A DNA stretch of 40,829 bases from Streptomyces sp. SID9727 (lineage in GTDB: Bacteria > Actinomycetota > Actinomycetes > Streptomycetales > Streptomycetaceae): positions 1-40,829 of the forward strand of contig NZ_JAAGNI010000073.1 in NCBI RefSeq assembly GCF_010550605.1. Direction: 5' to 3'. The translations under genes were made by a program, and so were the position numbers. Under the pieces are notes generated by a model that searched no databases, was not told where the DNA came from, and saw only the letters and a program-made list of their open reading frames with translations. This document shows, piece by piece, positions 7,020 through 14,482 of this stretch. Each line of letters opens with the position of its first letter. Position 1 is the first letter of the stretch.

Positions 7020-7826
7020 GTGCCCGAAATGAACGACCCCTACCGGCCCGGCACCCCCTGCTGGATCGACCTGATGGTCCCCGACCAGCAGGCGGCCATC
7101 GACTTCTACTCCGATCTCTTCGGCTGGCAGGGCGAGGTGGGCCCGGCGGAACACGGCGGCTACGCCGTCTGCACGCTCAAGGGCAAGCCGGTCGCCGGGA
7201 TCATGAAGGCCATGAACCCGGACGGCACGGTGCCGGACCCGATGCCGCCGACAGCGTGGACGACGTACCTGTCGACCGACGCCATCGACTCCACCGTCAC
7301 GTCCGTCACCGACGCCGGCGGCACGGTCGTCGTCCCCCCGATGGACGTCATGGACCTCGGCCGCATGACCGTGCTCGCCGACCCGGCGGGCGCCGTCTTC
7401 GGCCTGTGGCAGCCCGGCAGCTTCGCCGGTGCGGGCATCGTCAACGAGCACGGTGCGCTGGTCTGGAGCGAGCTGACCACCCCCGACCCGGACGCGGCGT
7501 CCGCGTTCTACTCCGCCGCCCTGCCGGTGACGGCGACCCCCTCCGAGATGGAGGGTGCCGACGGGTACGTCGAGTTCCAGGTCGACGGGCGGGCGGTGGG
7601 CGGCATGATGGACATGAGCAAGGTGCCGCCCGGCGTCTCGCCGCACTGGCAGCCGTACTTCGCGGTGGACAGCGTGGACGACATCCAGGCGGCCGCCGTC
7701 CGCGCCGGCGCGACGGTCCTGGCCCCCGCCTTCGACATGGTCGCCGGCCGCATGGCGGTCCTGGCCGACCCCCAGGGCGGCGCGTTCTCGGTCATCGCAC
7801 CGGGGCCGCACGAGGGCCAGGCCTGA
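7020..7826 (+). CDS. Two-domain VOC (glyoxalase/dioxygenase-fold) protein
   Basis: 268-aa protein made of two tandem vicinal-oxygen-chelate domains (about residues 10-125 and 138-262). Each has the beta-alpha-beta-beta-beta pattern: WIDLMVPDQQAAIDFYSDLFGW, then MTVLADPAGAVFGLWQ in the first; LVWSELTTPDPDAASAFYSAAL, then MAVLADPQGGAFSVIAP in the second. Actinobacterial proteins of this layout are often called hydroxylase or CFP30B-like, but the reaction is rarely known. The GTG start at 7020 has GGAGG 6 nt upstream. The gene is closed by a strong hairpin at 7829-7870. Confidence 0.85.
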   Translation: MPEMNDPYRPGTPCWIDLMVPDQQAAIDFYSDLFGWQGEVGPAEHGGYAVCTLKGKPVAGIMKAMNPDGTVPDPMPPTAWTTYLSTDAIDSTVTSVTDAGGTVVVPPMDVMDLGRMTVLADPAGAVFGLWQPGSFAGAGIVNEHGALVWSELTTPDPDAASAFYSAALPVTATPSEMEGADGYVEFQVDGRAVGGMMDMSKVPPGVSPHWQPYFAVDSVDDIQAAAVRAGATVLAPAFDMVAGRMAVLADPQGGAFSVIAPGPHEGQA

Positions 7827-7828
7827 CG

Positions 7829-7870
7829 GTACGGGGGCAGGACGCCACTTCCCGCGTCCTGCCCCCGTAC
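7829..7870 (+). terminator. Terminator hairpin after the VOC gene
   Basis: Perfect 17-bp inverted repeat: left arm 7829-7845, 8-nt loop 7846-7853, right arm 7854-7870. It starts just after the stop at 7826 and ends 20 bp before the next start. Confidence 0.8.
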
Positions 7871-7890
7871 ACGCATGCGAAGATCGCCCA

Positions 7891-8433
7891 GTGGCCGACC
7901 CGAACCCGCACCTCCGCGACGATCTGCGCTTCCGCCCCGCCGTTGGCACCGACCTCGCCTCCCTCGTACGGCTGCGCGACGATGCGGCCCGTTGGATGCT
8001 CGCCCGGGGCGTCACCGGCCAGTGGCAGCCCGGCGAACTCGGCGAGGACCACTTCCGCCGGATCATGGCGACGGGGGAGGTATGGCTCGCCGAGGCCGCC
8101 GGACGTGTGGTCGGCGCCTGGGAACTGTGGTGGGAGGACGAGGACGCCTGGGGTCCGCAGTCGGCGGTGGCCGGTTACGTGCACCGGCTGATGGTGGACC
8201 GCACCGCCGTCCCGTCCGGCACCGGGCGCCGGCTCCTGCGGGCCGCCGAGCACCGCGTGGCCGAGGCGGGCCGGACGCTCGTACGCCTGGACTGCCTGGC
8301 GGGCAACGAGCCCCTGACCGCGTACTACCTCGGCGCCGGCTACCGGGTCGTCGGTCGCAAGGAGGGCAAACCGCAGCCGGGCGGCGCGCCGAAGTCGTTC
8401 ACACTGCTCGAAAAGGAGACGGCGGCGGGCTGA
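7891..8433 (+). CDS. GNAT-family N-acetyltransferase
   Basis: 180-aa Gcn5-related acetyltransferase. The acyl-CoA loop region is VHRLMVDRTAVPSGTGRRLLRAAEHRV near residues 91-117 (GTGRRLL loop), followed by VRLDCLAGNEPLTAYYLGAGYRVVG, the typical N-x-x-L-x-x-F/Y-Y core. GTG at 7891 is preceded by GAAGAT ending 6 nt upstream and no ribosome site, the pattern of a leaderless transcript. An internal start is possible but would remove the first strand. The substrate is unknown. It converges on the SgcJ-like gene, sharing a hairpin. Confidence 0.85.
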   Translation: MADPNPHLRDDLRFRPAVGTDLASLVRLRDDAARWMLARGVTGQWQPGELGEDHFRRIMATGEVWLAEAAGRVVGAWELWWEDEDAWGPQSAVAGYVHRLMVDRTAVPSGTGRRLLRAAEHRVAEAGRTLVRLDCLAGNEPLTAYYLGAGYRVVGRKEGKPQPGGAPKSFTLLEKETAAG

Positions 8434-8458
8434 CCGGCGCCGGTGCGGTCAGCCCGCC
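8424..8458. terminator. Bidirectional terminator hairpin over two convergent stop codons
   Basis: Perfect 12-bp arms at 8424-8435 and 8447-8458 with an 11-nt loop. The arms contain both stop codons (8431-8433 on plus, 8451-8449 on minus), so one structure serves both genes. Confidence 0.7.
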
Positions 8459-8853
8459 ACGACCTGCGTGTTCTGACCGGCGGTCAGCAGCCACCGCCCG
8501 TCGTCGCCCCGGCTCATCACGTACAGCGGAGCGCCCTCGCTCTCCTCCTCCGGCGCCAGGTAGCGCTGCCGGACCTTGACCGCCGCGACGTCCGGGCGGA
8601 TGAAGAGGACGTGCGCCACGTCGTAGGTGACCCGCCCGGCCCAGCCGGCGGCAGGCAGCACGGTCCGGGTGAACGCGGAGATCGCGTCGATGCCGATGAG
8701 GACCTTGCCGTGGGCCGTCGTCCAGACCGCGTCGGGCCGGAAGAGGGCCAGGAACTCGTCGGGGTCCTTGCGCTGCTGGGAGCGCTCGACGGTGGCGACG
8801 ACCGCGCGGATGGCTTCGAGGTCGGCGGCGTGGGTGCGGGTTTCGATATCCAT
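8449..8853 (-). CDS. SgcJ/SnoaL-like (NTF2-fold) small protein
   Basis: 134-aa NTF2-fold protein: helix DLEAIRAVVATVERSQQRKDPDEFLALF, then DAVWTTAHGKVLIGIDAISAFTRTVL, then strands VTYDVAHVLFIRPDVAAVKVRQRYL and WLLTAGQNTQVV. This matches the SgcJ/EcaC-type family, whose members bind or transform small aromatic or polyketide-like molecules, though many are uncharacterised. Its promoter is unusual: on the minus strand TTGATC and CAGGAT are 19 bp apart with a dyad between, as in MerR-family-activated promoters, and the -10 ends 7 nt before ATG, implying a leaderless mRNA. The same design precedes the SnoaL-like gene at 28423-28899. An MFS gene lies immediately upstream on the same strand. Confidence 0.8.
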   Translation of the reverse strand: MDIETRTHAADLEAIRAVVATVERSQQRKDPDEFLALFRPDAVWTTAHGKVLIGIDAISAFTRTVLPAAGWAGRVTYDVAHVLFIRPDVAAVKVRQRYLAPEEESEGAPLYVMSRGDDGRWLLTAGQNTQVVAG

Positions 8854-8860
8854 GCCGGGA

Positions 8861-8891
8861 ATCCTGCAACCTCGAGTGCAGTTGAGATCAA
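8861..8891 (-). promoter_or_regulatory. MerR-type promoter (19-bp spacer) with a SoxR-like dyad
   Basis: On the minus strand: -35 TTGATC at 8891-8886, a 19-nt spacer, -10 CAGGAT at 8866-8861, then 7 nt to the ATG at 8853. The plus-strand sequence at 8870-8887 matches the classic SoxR box CCTCAAGTTAACTTGAGG at 13 of 18 positions. A long spacer with a central dyad is the known hallmark of promoters activated by MerR-family proteins. No MerR gene is in the window. Confidence 0.6.
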
Positions 8892-10123
8892 GTCCGGTTG
8901 AGATCGACAGCCACCCGGGGCGCCCGCCCGCGCCGGGGGAGCAGGAACGGCGTCCCCAGGATGAGCACCCCGGCGACCCCGAGGGCCGTGCGCGGCCCGG
9001 TGGCGTCGGCGAGCAGCCCGGCGAGCGCGGTGAGCACGGCGATGGTCGCCTGCTGCCCGATCGACCAGGCGGTGAGCGTACGGGCGACGAGGTGCTTGGG
9101 CGTGTGTTCCAGCCGGTACGTGGAGAGCACCGGCCCGTACAGGCTCATGTTGACGATGATGGCCAGCTCGACGGCCATCACCGTGACGAGCCCGACGACA
9201 CCCGGCCGTACGAACACCAGCCCGATCAGCCACACCGCGCGCAGGGTGCCCACGGTCCGGAAGACCCGGTCGCGGCCGTGGCGGGCGACGACCCGGCGGG
9301 CCAGCCGCGAGCCGATGAGCCCGCCGAGACACGGAGCGGCGAAGGCGAGACCGTACTGCCAGGGCGGAAACCCGAGCCGGCGCAGCAGGAGCAGGGCCAG
9401 GAGCGGTTCGGTGGCCATGATGAGGCCGCCGACGAGGACCTGGTTGAGGTAGAGCGCGCGCAGCACGGGGTGGCCGAAGATGTGCCGCCACCCGGCGAGC
9501 AGCGCGCCGGCCGCGAGCGGGCTCCCCTCCTCGGGGCGAGGCGCCTCCTCCTTCCCCCGGATCGCGGTGATGCCGAGCGCGGAGAGCAGATAGCTGAGCG
9601 CGTCGGCCCCCACGGTGGCGACCGGCCCGAAGACCCCGATCGCCGCGCCGCCGAGGGGCGGTCCGACGGCGATGGAGCTCCAGTTCGTGGACTCGAACCG
9701 CGCGTTGGCGACGAGCAGGTCCTCCTGGCGGACGAGTGCCTTCAGATACGCGCCGCTCGCCGCGCCGAACGCGATCCTCGCCGCGGCGATCACCGCCGAC
9801 ACCACCAGCAGCTGGACGAACCCGAGCAGCCCGAAGGCGTACGCGGCCGGGATCGACGCCATGGCCGCGAACCGGACCAGGTCCATCCCGATCATGACGG
9901 GCCGCTTGCGCCGGAACTCCACCCACGGCGCGAGCGGCACCGAGATCAGCGCTCCCACGGCGGGCCCGACCGCCGACAGCGCGGACACCTGGGCGGGCCC
10001 GGCGTCCAGCACCAGCACGGCGAGCAGCGGCAGGGCCCCGAACCCCAGCCCCGACCCGTACGCGCTCACCGCGTACGCGGCCCACAGCCAGCCGAACGGC
10101 CGCCCCAACGCTCTTCTGCCCAC
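8888..10123 (-). CDS. MFS transporter
   Basis: 411-aa major-facilitator protein with about 12 hydrophobic segments. It has the MFS loop 2-3 pattern VEFRRKRPVMIGMDLVRF near residues 68-85 and the long GALLAGWRHIFGHPVLRALYLNQ linker typical of DHA-like drug-efflux relatives. It presumably exports a small molecule by proton antiport. GTG at 10123 has GATGAGG a few bases upstream. It is divergent from a LysR regulator (10246), the usual sign that the regulator controls it; the gene downstream is the SgcJ-like protein, which has its own MerR-type promoter in the 34-bp gap. Confidence 0.85.
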   Translation of the reverse strand: MGRRALGRPFGWLWAAYAVSAYGSGLGFGALPLLAVLVLDAGPAQVSALSAVGPAVGALISVPLAPWVEFRRKRPVMIGMDLVRFAAMASIPAAYAFGLLGFVQLLVVSAVIAAARIAFGAASGAYLKALVRQEDLLVANARFESTNWSSIAVGPPLGGAAIGVFGPVATVGADALSYLLSALGITAIRGKEEAPRPEEGSPLAAGALLAGWRHIFGHPVLRALYLNQVLVGGLIMATEPLLALLLLRRLGFPPWQYGLAFAAPCLGGLIGSRLARRVVARHGRDRVFRTVGTLRAVWLIGLVFVRPGVVGLVTVMAVELAIIVNMSLYGPVLSTYRLEHTPKHLVARTLTAWSIGQQATIAVLTALAGLLADATGPRTALGVAGVLILGTPFLLPRRGRAPRVAVDLNRT

Positions 10124-10190
10124 GCCGCCTCATCCACACAACCCGTAATTGCCGAACGGGAGCTAATCGCGCAGCAGAAGCACAGGTCAA

Positions 10191-10227
10191 ACAACCATCG
10201 ACCGGTCACCGCACAACCAGAGGTTGT
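10191..10227. promoter_or_regulatory. Candidate LysR operator region (ACAACC repeats, ACAACC-aga-GGTTGT dyad)
   Basis: A perfect 15-bp dyad ACAACC-aga-GGTTGT (10213-10227) lies just upstream of the LysR -10-like TAGGCT. A further ACAACC half-site occurs at 10191-10196, exactly 22 bp (two helical turns) from the first arm. Its position between divergent regulator and transporter fits LysR control. Confidence 0.5.
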
Positions 10228-10245
10228 TCACTAGGCTGTCCGGCC

Positions 10246-11178
10246 ATGGACCTCCAAGCAGTGCGCACATTCGTCGCCGCCACGGAAGCGGGCGGCTTCC
10301 AGAGGGCCGCGGCCGACCTCGCGGTCACCCAGCAGGCCGTCTCCAAGCGCATCGCCGCCCTGGAGCAGGCCCTCGGCGTACGCCTCTTCACGCGCGCCCC
10401 GCGCGGCGCCGAGCTGACCATCGACGGCCGGGCGTTCCTGCCCCACGCGCGCGAACTGCTGCGCGCGGCCGAGCGCGCGAGCGCCTCCGTACGCCCCGGC
10501 AGCCGGCCGCTGCGCGTCGACGTGATCGCGTCCCGCACCGCGCAGTCGAGCCTGATGCGCGCCTTCCACCGCGCGCACCCCGGGATCGCCCTCGACGTGA
10601 TGATGCTGGTCAGCATGGACACGGCCGTGGCCGCCCTCCGCACCGGTGAACTCGACGCGACGTTCCGCGCGGTGGGCGCCCCCGGCCGCCCCCTCCCCGA
10701 CGACATCGCGTCCGCCCGCGTCCTGGACGAACCCCTCCAGCTCCTCACCGGCCCCGCCCACACCCTGGCCGACGCCCCCTCGGTGACCCTCGCCGACCTG
10801 GTCGGCCACCGCATCTGGATGCCGGGCATCGCCCCCGGCACGGAGTGGGGCGCGTACTACGACGACCTGGTCGCGGAGTTCGCCCTCACGATCGAGGCGA
10901 CGGGCCCGAACTTCGGCTCGGACGTCCTGCTCGACACCATCGCGGACACCCCGGCCCTGGCCACGTTCATGGGCGAGCACTCCCGCCTCATCTGGCCCAG
11001 GACCCACGACCTCCGCCGCATCCCGGTCACGGGCCCGGCCCCGGTCTACCCCCACTCCCTCCTCTGGCGCCGCGACAACCCGCACCCGGCGCTGGCGACG
11101 CTGCGGACGTACCTGGCGACGGCGGGGGAGTGGGGGGCGGCGGGGAGCTGGGTGCCGGGGTGGGCGGTTGGGCAGTGA
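10246..11178 (+). CDS. LysR-family transcriptional regulator
   Basis: 310-aa regulator. The N-terminal winged helix (residues 1-60) reads MDLQAVRTFVAATEAGGFQRAAADLAVTQQAVSKRIAALEQALGVRLF, the standard LysR start; residues 90-300 form the co-inducer-binding domain (RPLRVDVIASR..., LLTGPAHTLADAPSVTLADLVGHRIWMPG). TAGGCT lies 8 nt before ATG and there is no ribosome site, so the mRNA is probably leaderless or nearly so. Divergent from an MFS exporter, which is its likely target; the ligand is unknown. Confidence 0.9.
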   Translation: MDLQAVRTFVAATEAGGFQRAAADLAVTQQAVSKRIAALEQALGVRLFTRAPRGAELTIDGRAFLPHARELLRAAERASASVRPGSRPLRVDVIASRTAQSSLMRAFHRAHPGIALDVMMLVSMDTAVAALRTGELDATFRAVGAPGRPLPDDIASARVLDEPLQLLTGPAHTLADAPSVTLADLVGHRIWMPGIAPGTEWGAYYDDLVAEFALTIEATGPNFGSDVLLDTIADTPALATFMGEHSRLIWPRTHDLRRIPVTGPAPVYPHSLLWRRDNPHPALATLRTYLATAGEWGAAGSWVPGWAVGQ

Positions 11179-11218
11179 ACGCGGGGTGATGCGTCGCGCG
11201 AACGGCACGAGGCTGATA

Positions 11219-11521
11219 TCAGTGGACGGCCTTGAGGCGGCCTTTCCTGGTCATGGGCGTGACGTTTCCCTTGGCCCGGGCTTCGGCTTTGCCGGCCCTC
11301 TCGTCCAGGTGGAGCTGGAAGCGGCGTTCGTATGCGTCCTCGAAGTCACCGAGGTCCAGTCGCATGTCGTCCGGTGTGGCCGTGATGGCGCGCTGTTGTT
11401 CGCGGGGGTCGTTGAACGCGGCGATCATCGGGTGGAGTCGGAAGCGGCCACGCCGGATGACGGTGACGAGGCGGGCAGCGACCAGGTGCGGCATGGCGCG
11501 GCTGATCATGCCGCGTTCCAT
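11219..11521 (-). pseudogene. Fragment of a winged-helix protein (C-terminal part only)
   Basis: A 100-codon frame with good coding character: ISRAMPHLVAARLVTVIRRGRFRLHPMIAAFNDP followed by a charged tail ending TRKGRLKAVH. The beginning looks like the recognition helix and wing of a winged-helix domain, so the first helices of the domain are missing. There is no ribosome site before the first ATG (11521), and the upstream 150 bp do not continue a recognisable domain. Base composition and codon choice are less G/C-extreme than in flanking genes. Best read as the 3' remnant of a DNA-binding gene, perhaps of mobile-element origin; an intact short protein cannot be excluded. Confidence 0.5.
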
Positions 11522-11686
11522 GGCGAGGCCGGCGCGGGGACGGCACGCCGGGCGACTTCGGCGCCGTGGAGACGGCGTGGGCCGCCTTCACCGCTGACCT
11601 CAGCAGCTGAGCACTGCTCCGGGCCCGAGAGCGGTGGCCCCTGTGTTCGAAAGGGGCCACCGCCCGGTCTTGTCCGTGCCCGAGCG

Positions 11687-11692
11687 TAGGGT
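11687..11692 (+). promoter_or_regulatory. -10-like TAGGGT six nt before a start codon
   Basis: TAGGGT-N6-ATG, identical in hexamer and spacing to the sites before 12771 and 14483, implying leaderless transcription. No clear -35 at 17-18 nt. Confidence 0.5.
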
Positions 11693-11698
11693 GTCGCC

Positions 11699-12199
11699 AT
11701 GCCGTATGCGCCGATGCCGCCGCAACTCGACACCGCTCGGCTTGCGTTGCGTCGGTGGACCGAGTCCGACATCGACGCCCATCGCCTGCTCGTCGCCGAA
11801 CGGGGCGGTGGCATGCCGTCGATCGAGGACAACCGGCGGATGATCGAGGATGAGCGGGCTGCGTCGGCGCTGACAGGAATTGCTCTGCTGCCTGTCGTCC
11901 GCCGCGATGTGGGCGATTTCATCGGGTACTGCGGGCTCACCGTCGGTCGGGCTTCCGTTGACACGCCGGAGATCGCCTATGAGCTGTTCCGGAGCGCGCA
12001 CGGACAGGGCTATGGCACCGAGGCGGCGTCCGCGGTGGTCGACGCGGCGATCGCGACCGGGCGGAAACGGCTCTGGGCGACGGTGCGTCCCTGGAACGCG
12101 CCATCGTTTCGCGTCCTCGAGAAGCTTGGATTCCAGCGCGACCACGTCTCGGCCGACGGCGGGGGCGAGCTGGTGTGGCTCACCCGTTCCCTGCCGTAG
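11699..12199 (+). CDS. GNAT-family acetyltransferase, RimJ/RimL-like
   Basis: 166-aa acetyltransferase. It opens with LDTARLALRRWTESDIDAH, the common start of the RimJ/RimL type. It contains the CoA loop AHGQGYGTEAASAVVDAAI near residues 99-117 (Q-G-Y-G-T) and the ATVRPWNAPSFRVLEKLGFQRD core (N-x-x-S-x-R-V-L-E-K-L-G-F). These enzymes acetylate protein N-termini or small amines. The gene looks intact but lies between two gene remnants, in sequence of somewhat lower GC than the neighbourhood, and has an apparently leaderless start. Confidence 0.8.
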   Translation: MPYAPMPPQLDTARLALRRWTESDIDAHRLLVAERGGGMPSIEDNRRMIEDERAASALTGIALLPVVRRDVGDFIGYCGLTVGRASVDTPEIAYELFRSAHGQGYGTEAASAVVDAAIATGRKRLWATVRPWNAPSFRVLEKLGFQRDHVSADGGGELVWLTRSLP

Positions 12200-12204
12200 G
12201 AGAC

Positions 12205-12676
12205 ATGATCGCCATGATCCGCGCCCTGGACGATGCCACCTCGTTCCACGAGCTGTTCGCCACACACCCCGCCTGACCGACTTGGTTCCGGCGCCCGATG
12301 GAACGCGCTTGATCGCGTCCGTGCAGACCATCAACGTCCCCGGAACCAGGCGCGTTTCGCGGCGCTGTCCACCGGCTACGGGCAACGCATGCAGGAGCGC
12401 GGCCGGGGCCAGTACGGCGGTCAGCCCTACCGTGATCTCATCGCGCTGACGGACGCGGCACTGGCACGCGACGACCTCGACGCGACCCGGACCGGCCTCG
12501 TGGGCTGGTCCTTCGGCGGCTACCTGGCCAACCGGGCCGCGACCCTCACGGACCGCTTCAAGGCGATCGTCACCCACGCCGGGATGTGGAACCTCGAGGC
12601 GTTCCAGACCGACACAGACTTGCACGTGTACTTCCGGAAGATCTTCGGCGACCCGCGGACGCAGCGCGAACGCTGA
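12205..12676 (+). pseudogene. S9-family peptidase pseudogene with frameshift and large internal deletion
   Basis: The remains of a prolyl-oligopeptidase-like (S9) alpha/beta hydrolase. Piece 1 (12205-12276) encodes MIAMIRALDDATSFHELFATHP and stops. Shifted by one base near 12270, piece 2 continues RLTDLVPAPDGTRLIASVQTINVPGTR, the usual first beta-propeller strand of S9 proteins. Near 12345-12370 the sequence jumps in another frame to the catalytic domain (LSTGYGQRMQERGRGQYGG..., nucleophile motif GWSFGGY), then ends at IFGDPRTQRER before the Asp and His of the triad. Most of the propeller and the C-terminus are gone (intact relatives are roughly 600 aa or more). Non-functional as a peptidase. 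Confidence 0.8.
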
Positions 12677-12758
12677 CTGATTATTCGAACGCGCCGGAGA
12701 CATGGCGGCACGGATTGCAGCTCCGTAAGACGCCTCCGCGTCCCCTCGGTCACCCGGC

Positions 12759-12764
12759 TAGGGT
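12759..12764 (+). promoter_or_regulatory. -10-like TAGGGT six nt before a start codon
   Basis: TAGGGT-N6-ATG before the hydrolase gene at 12771, with no ribosome site. Suggests a leaderless mRNA. Confidence 0.5.
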
Positions 12765-12770
12765 GCCCGC

Positions 12771-13586
12771 ATGAACGCCATAGCGCTGCGCGGTGCCACG
12801 ATCCACTACGACGACCTCGGGCCCTCCACCGGGCTGCCGGTCCTCCTGATTCACGGCCATCCGTTCAACCGCACCCTGTGGGCATCCCAGGCCGAGGCGC
12901 TGACCGGGGCCGGATACCGGGTCGTCACCCCTGATCTGCGTGGTTACGGGCACAGTGGCGTCACCCGGGGAAAGGTTCTGCTCTCCGACTTCGCCGATGA
13001 CCTCGCCGCGCTCCTCGACCACCTGGGTATCGAGCGGGCCGTGGTCGGCGGCGTCTCGATGGGCGGTCAGATCACCATGGAGTTCCAGCGTCTCCACCCG
13101 CAGCGGGTACGGGCCCTGGTCCTGTCCGACACCTCCGCTCCCGCCGAGACCGACGAGGGCAAAGCGTTCCGCAACCGCCTGGCCGACCGGCTCCTCGCCG
13201 AGGGGATGGACGGGTACGCGAGCGAGGTGATCGACAAGATGCTCGCCGCGTACAACGTCACCGCGATGCCCGCCGTCGCCGACCGCGTCCTGGGCATGAT
13301 GCGCGCCACGGACCCCCACGGCGCGGCCGCGGCCCTGCGCGGACGGGCCGAACGCCCCGACTACCGGGACACGCTGGAGGCGGTCCGCGTGCCGGTGCTG
13401 ATCGTCGTCGGCGCGGACGACGTCTACACCCCCGTCGCGGACGCCGAGGCGATCCGCGACCTCGTCCCGCACGCGACGATGGCCGTCATCGACAAGGCCG
13501 GCCACCTGCCGGGCGCCGAACAGCCCGAAGCCTTCAACTCCGCCCTGCTGGACTTCCTGGCCTCCCGGGTGGCCGACCGTGACTGA
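12771..13586 (+). CDS. Alpha/beta hydrolase
   Basis: 271-aa cytosolic alpha/beta hydrolase. Oxyanion-hole segment LLIHGHPFN near residues 26-34, nucleophile elbow GVSMGG with Ser97, acid in VGADDVYTP (Asp216/217) and catalytic His245 in KAGHLPG. These are the features of the epoxide-hydrolase/haloperoxidase/lactonase branch; the substrate is unknown. The stop overlaps by 8 bp the GTG of the following acetyltransferase-like gene, so the two are probably co-translated. Confidence 0.9.
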   Translation: MNAIALRGATIHYDDLGPSTGLPVLLIHGHPFNRTLWASQAEALTGAGYRVVTPDLRGYGHSGVTRGKVLLSDFADDLAALLDHLGIERAVVGGVSMGGQITMEFQRLHPQRVRALVLSDTSAPAETDEGKAFRNRLADRLLAEGMDGYASEVIDKMLAAYNVTAMPAVADRVLGMMRATDPHGAAAALRGRAERPDYRDTLEAVRVPVLIVVGADDVYTPVADAEAIRDLVPHATMAVIDKAGHLPGAEQPEAFNSALLDFLASRVADRD

Positions 13587-14289
13587 GCCGCACCCGCTCC
13601 TGGCCCACTTCACCGACGCCGCCCGTGGTCGTTTCCCGCCCTGCGACGGCGGCGTGACGGTGCTGCCGCCGCTGCCCGGCGGTCTGGAGGCGTCGGTCGC
13701 CTTCACGGGGCACGCGGTGATCGCCACCGCCCTGGACCCCGCGGGCGTGCTCGCCCTGGGCCCCGACGGCTTCGGTGCCTCCCTGGCCCCCGACTTCCTC
13801 CGCCACCTCGCGGGCCCGGACGGAACGATCGGCGTCACCGACGCCACCCTGACGGCCCGGGGCACCGGCGGAACGCCACGACTGGCCGAACTCGGGGACG
13901 AGGCACACGAACACCCGCGCGTCCTGCACGCCCGCGAGCTGAGGAGCGGCATCAAGGTCTACGGCGACGAGCGAGGGCTGATCACGCTGGCGGACGGGCT
14001 TGCCGGACGGCGCGAACTGAGCATCGAACTGCATGCTCCCCACCACGGCAGCCAGGGCCACGGACGCGGCCTGCTCGCGGACGCCCTCACGCTCGTACCG
14101 GCGGGCGAACCGCTTTTCGCCGCCGTGTCCCCGGGCAACGCCCGCTCGCTCCGCGCCTTCCTGGCCTGCGGATTCACTCCGATCGGCAGCGAAGTGATCC
14201 TCCGGCCGCACGGAGCGGCGGTGGCGACGTCCCGGTCCACTACCCGGACAACAGCACCGGAGCCGAGCGCACCGGCACCGTGCGGGTGA
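13579..14289 (+). CDS. GNAT-like acetyltransferase, C-terminus possibly altered
   Basis: 236-aa product. Residues about 60-210 carry a GNAT-like domain with IELHAPHHGSQGHGRGLLADALTLV (CoA loop Q-G-H-G-R-G) and SPGNARSLRAFLACGFTPIGSEVILRP. GTG 13579 overlaps the end of the hydrolase gene. After HG (about residue 213) the frame gives a Ser/Thr/Pro/Ala tail, while a different frame over the same DNA has clean coding character up to a stop at 14450. The natural end of the acetyltransferase was therefore probably close to 14215, and the present tail is read-through into a foreign fragment. The substrate is unknown. Confidence 0.65.
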   Translation: MTEPHPLLAHFTDAARGRFPPCDGGVTVLPPLPGGLEASVAFTGHAVIATALDPAGVLALGPDGFGASLAPDFLRHLAGPDGTIGVTDATLTARGTGGTPRLAELGDEAHEHPRVLHARELRSGIKVYGDERGLITLADGLAGRRELSIELHAPHHGSQGHGRGLLADALTLVPAGEPLFAAVSPGNARSLRAFLACGFTPIGSEVILRPHGAAVATSRSTTRTTAPEPSAPAPCG

Positions 14290-14450
14290 ACACGTGGGCG
14301 CACATGATCCCGGTTCCCGGGACGCGGGTGATCGTGCACACCGACGAGGACGGCGACCTGCTCGTCGATCTCGATCCGGCGCGTCCGGTCGAGTACTTCT
14401 CCGACAGCCGGCGGTACGCCCAGGACACCGGTGGCGGCGGCAGCATGTGA
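14217..14450 (+). pseudogene. 3' remnant of an unidentified gene, out of frame with the acetyltransferase
   Basis: A frame ending in TGA at 14448-14450 encodes GDVPVHYPDNSTGAE..., then VIVHTDEDGDLLVDLDPARP and EYFSDSRRYAQDTGGGGSM. Nearly all third codon positions are G or C, as in a true Streptomyces gene, yet no start with a ribosome site exists: the first usable GTG (14280) would leave 56 residues. It overlaps the tail of the previous gene in another frame. The family is not recognised. It looks like the tail of a gene whose front was lost in a deletion that joined it to the acetyltransferase. Confidence 0.45.
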
Positions 14451-14470
14451 CCGCCTCTCCGGAGGGTGCG

Positions 14471-14476
14471 TAGGGT
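14471..14476 (+). promoter_or_regulatory. -10-like TAGGGT six nt before a start codon
   Basis: TAGGGT-N6-ATG before 14483; a GTGACC hexamer at 14447-14452 lies 18 nt upstream and could be the -35. Leaderless pattern. Confidence 0.5.
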
Positions 14477-14482
14477 CGTGCC

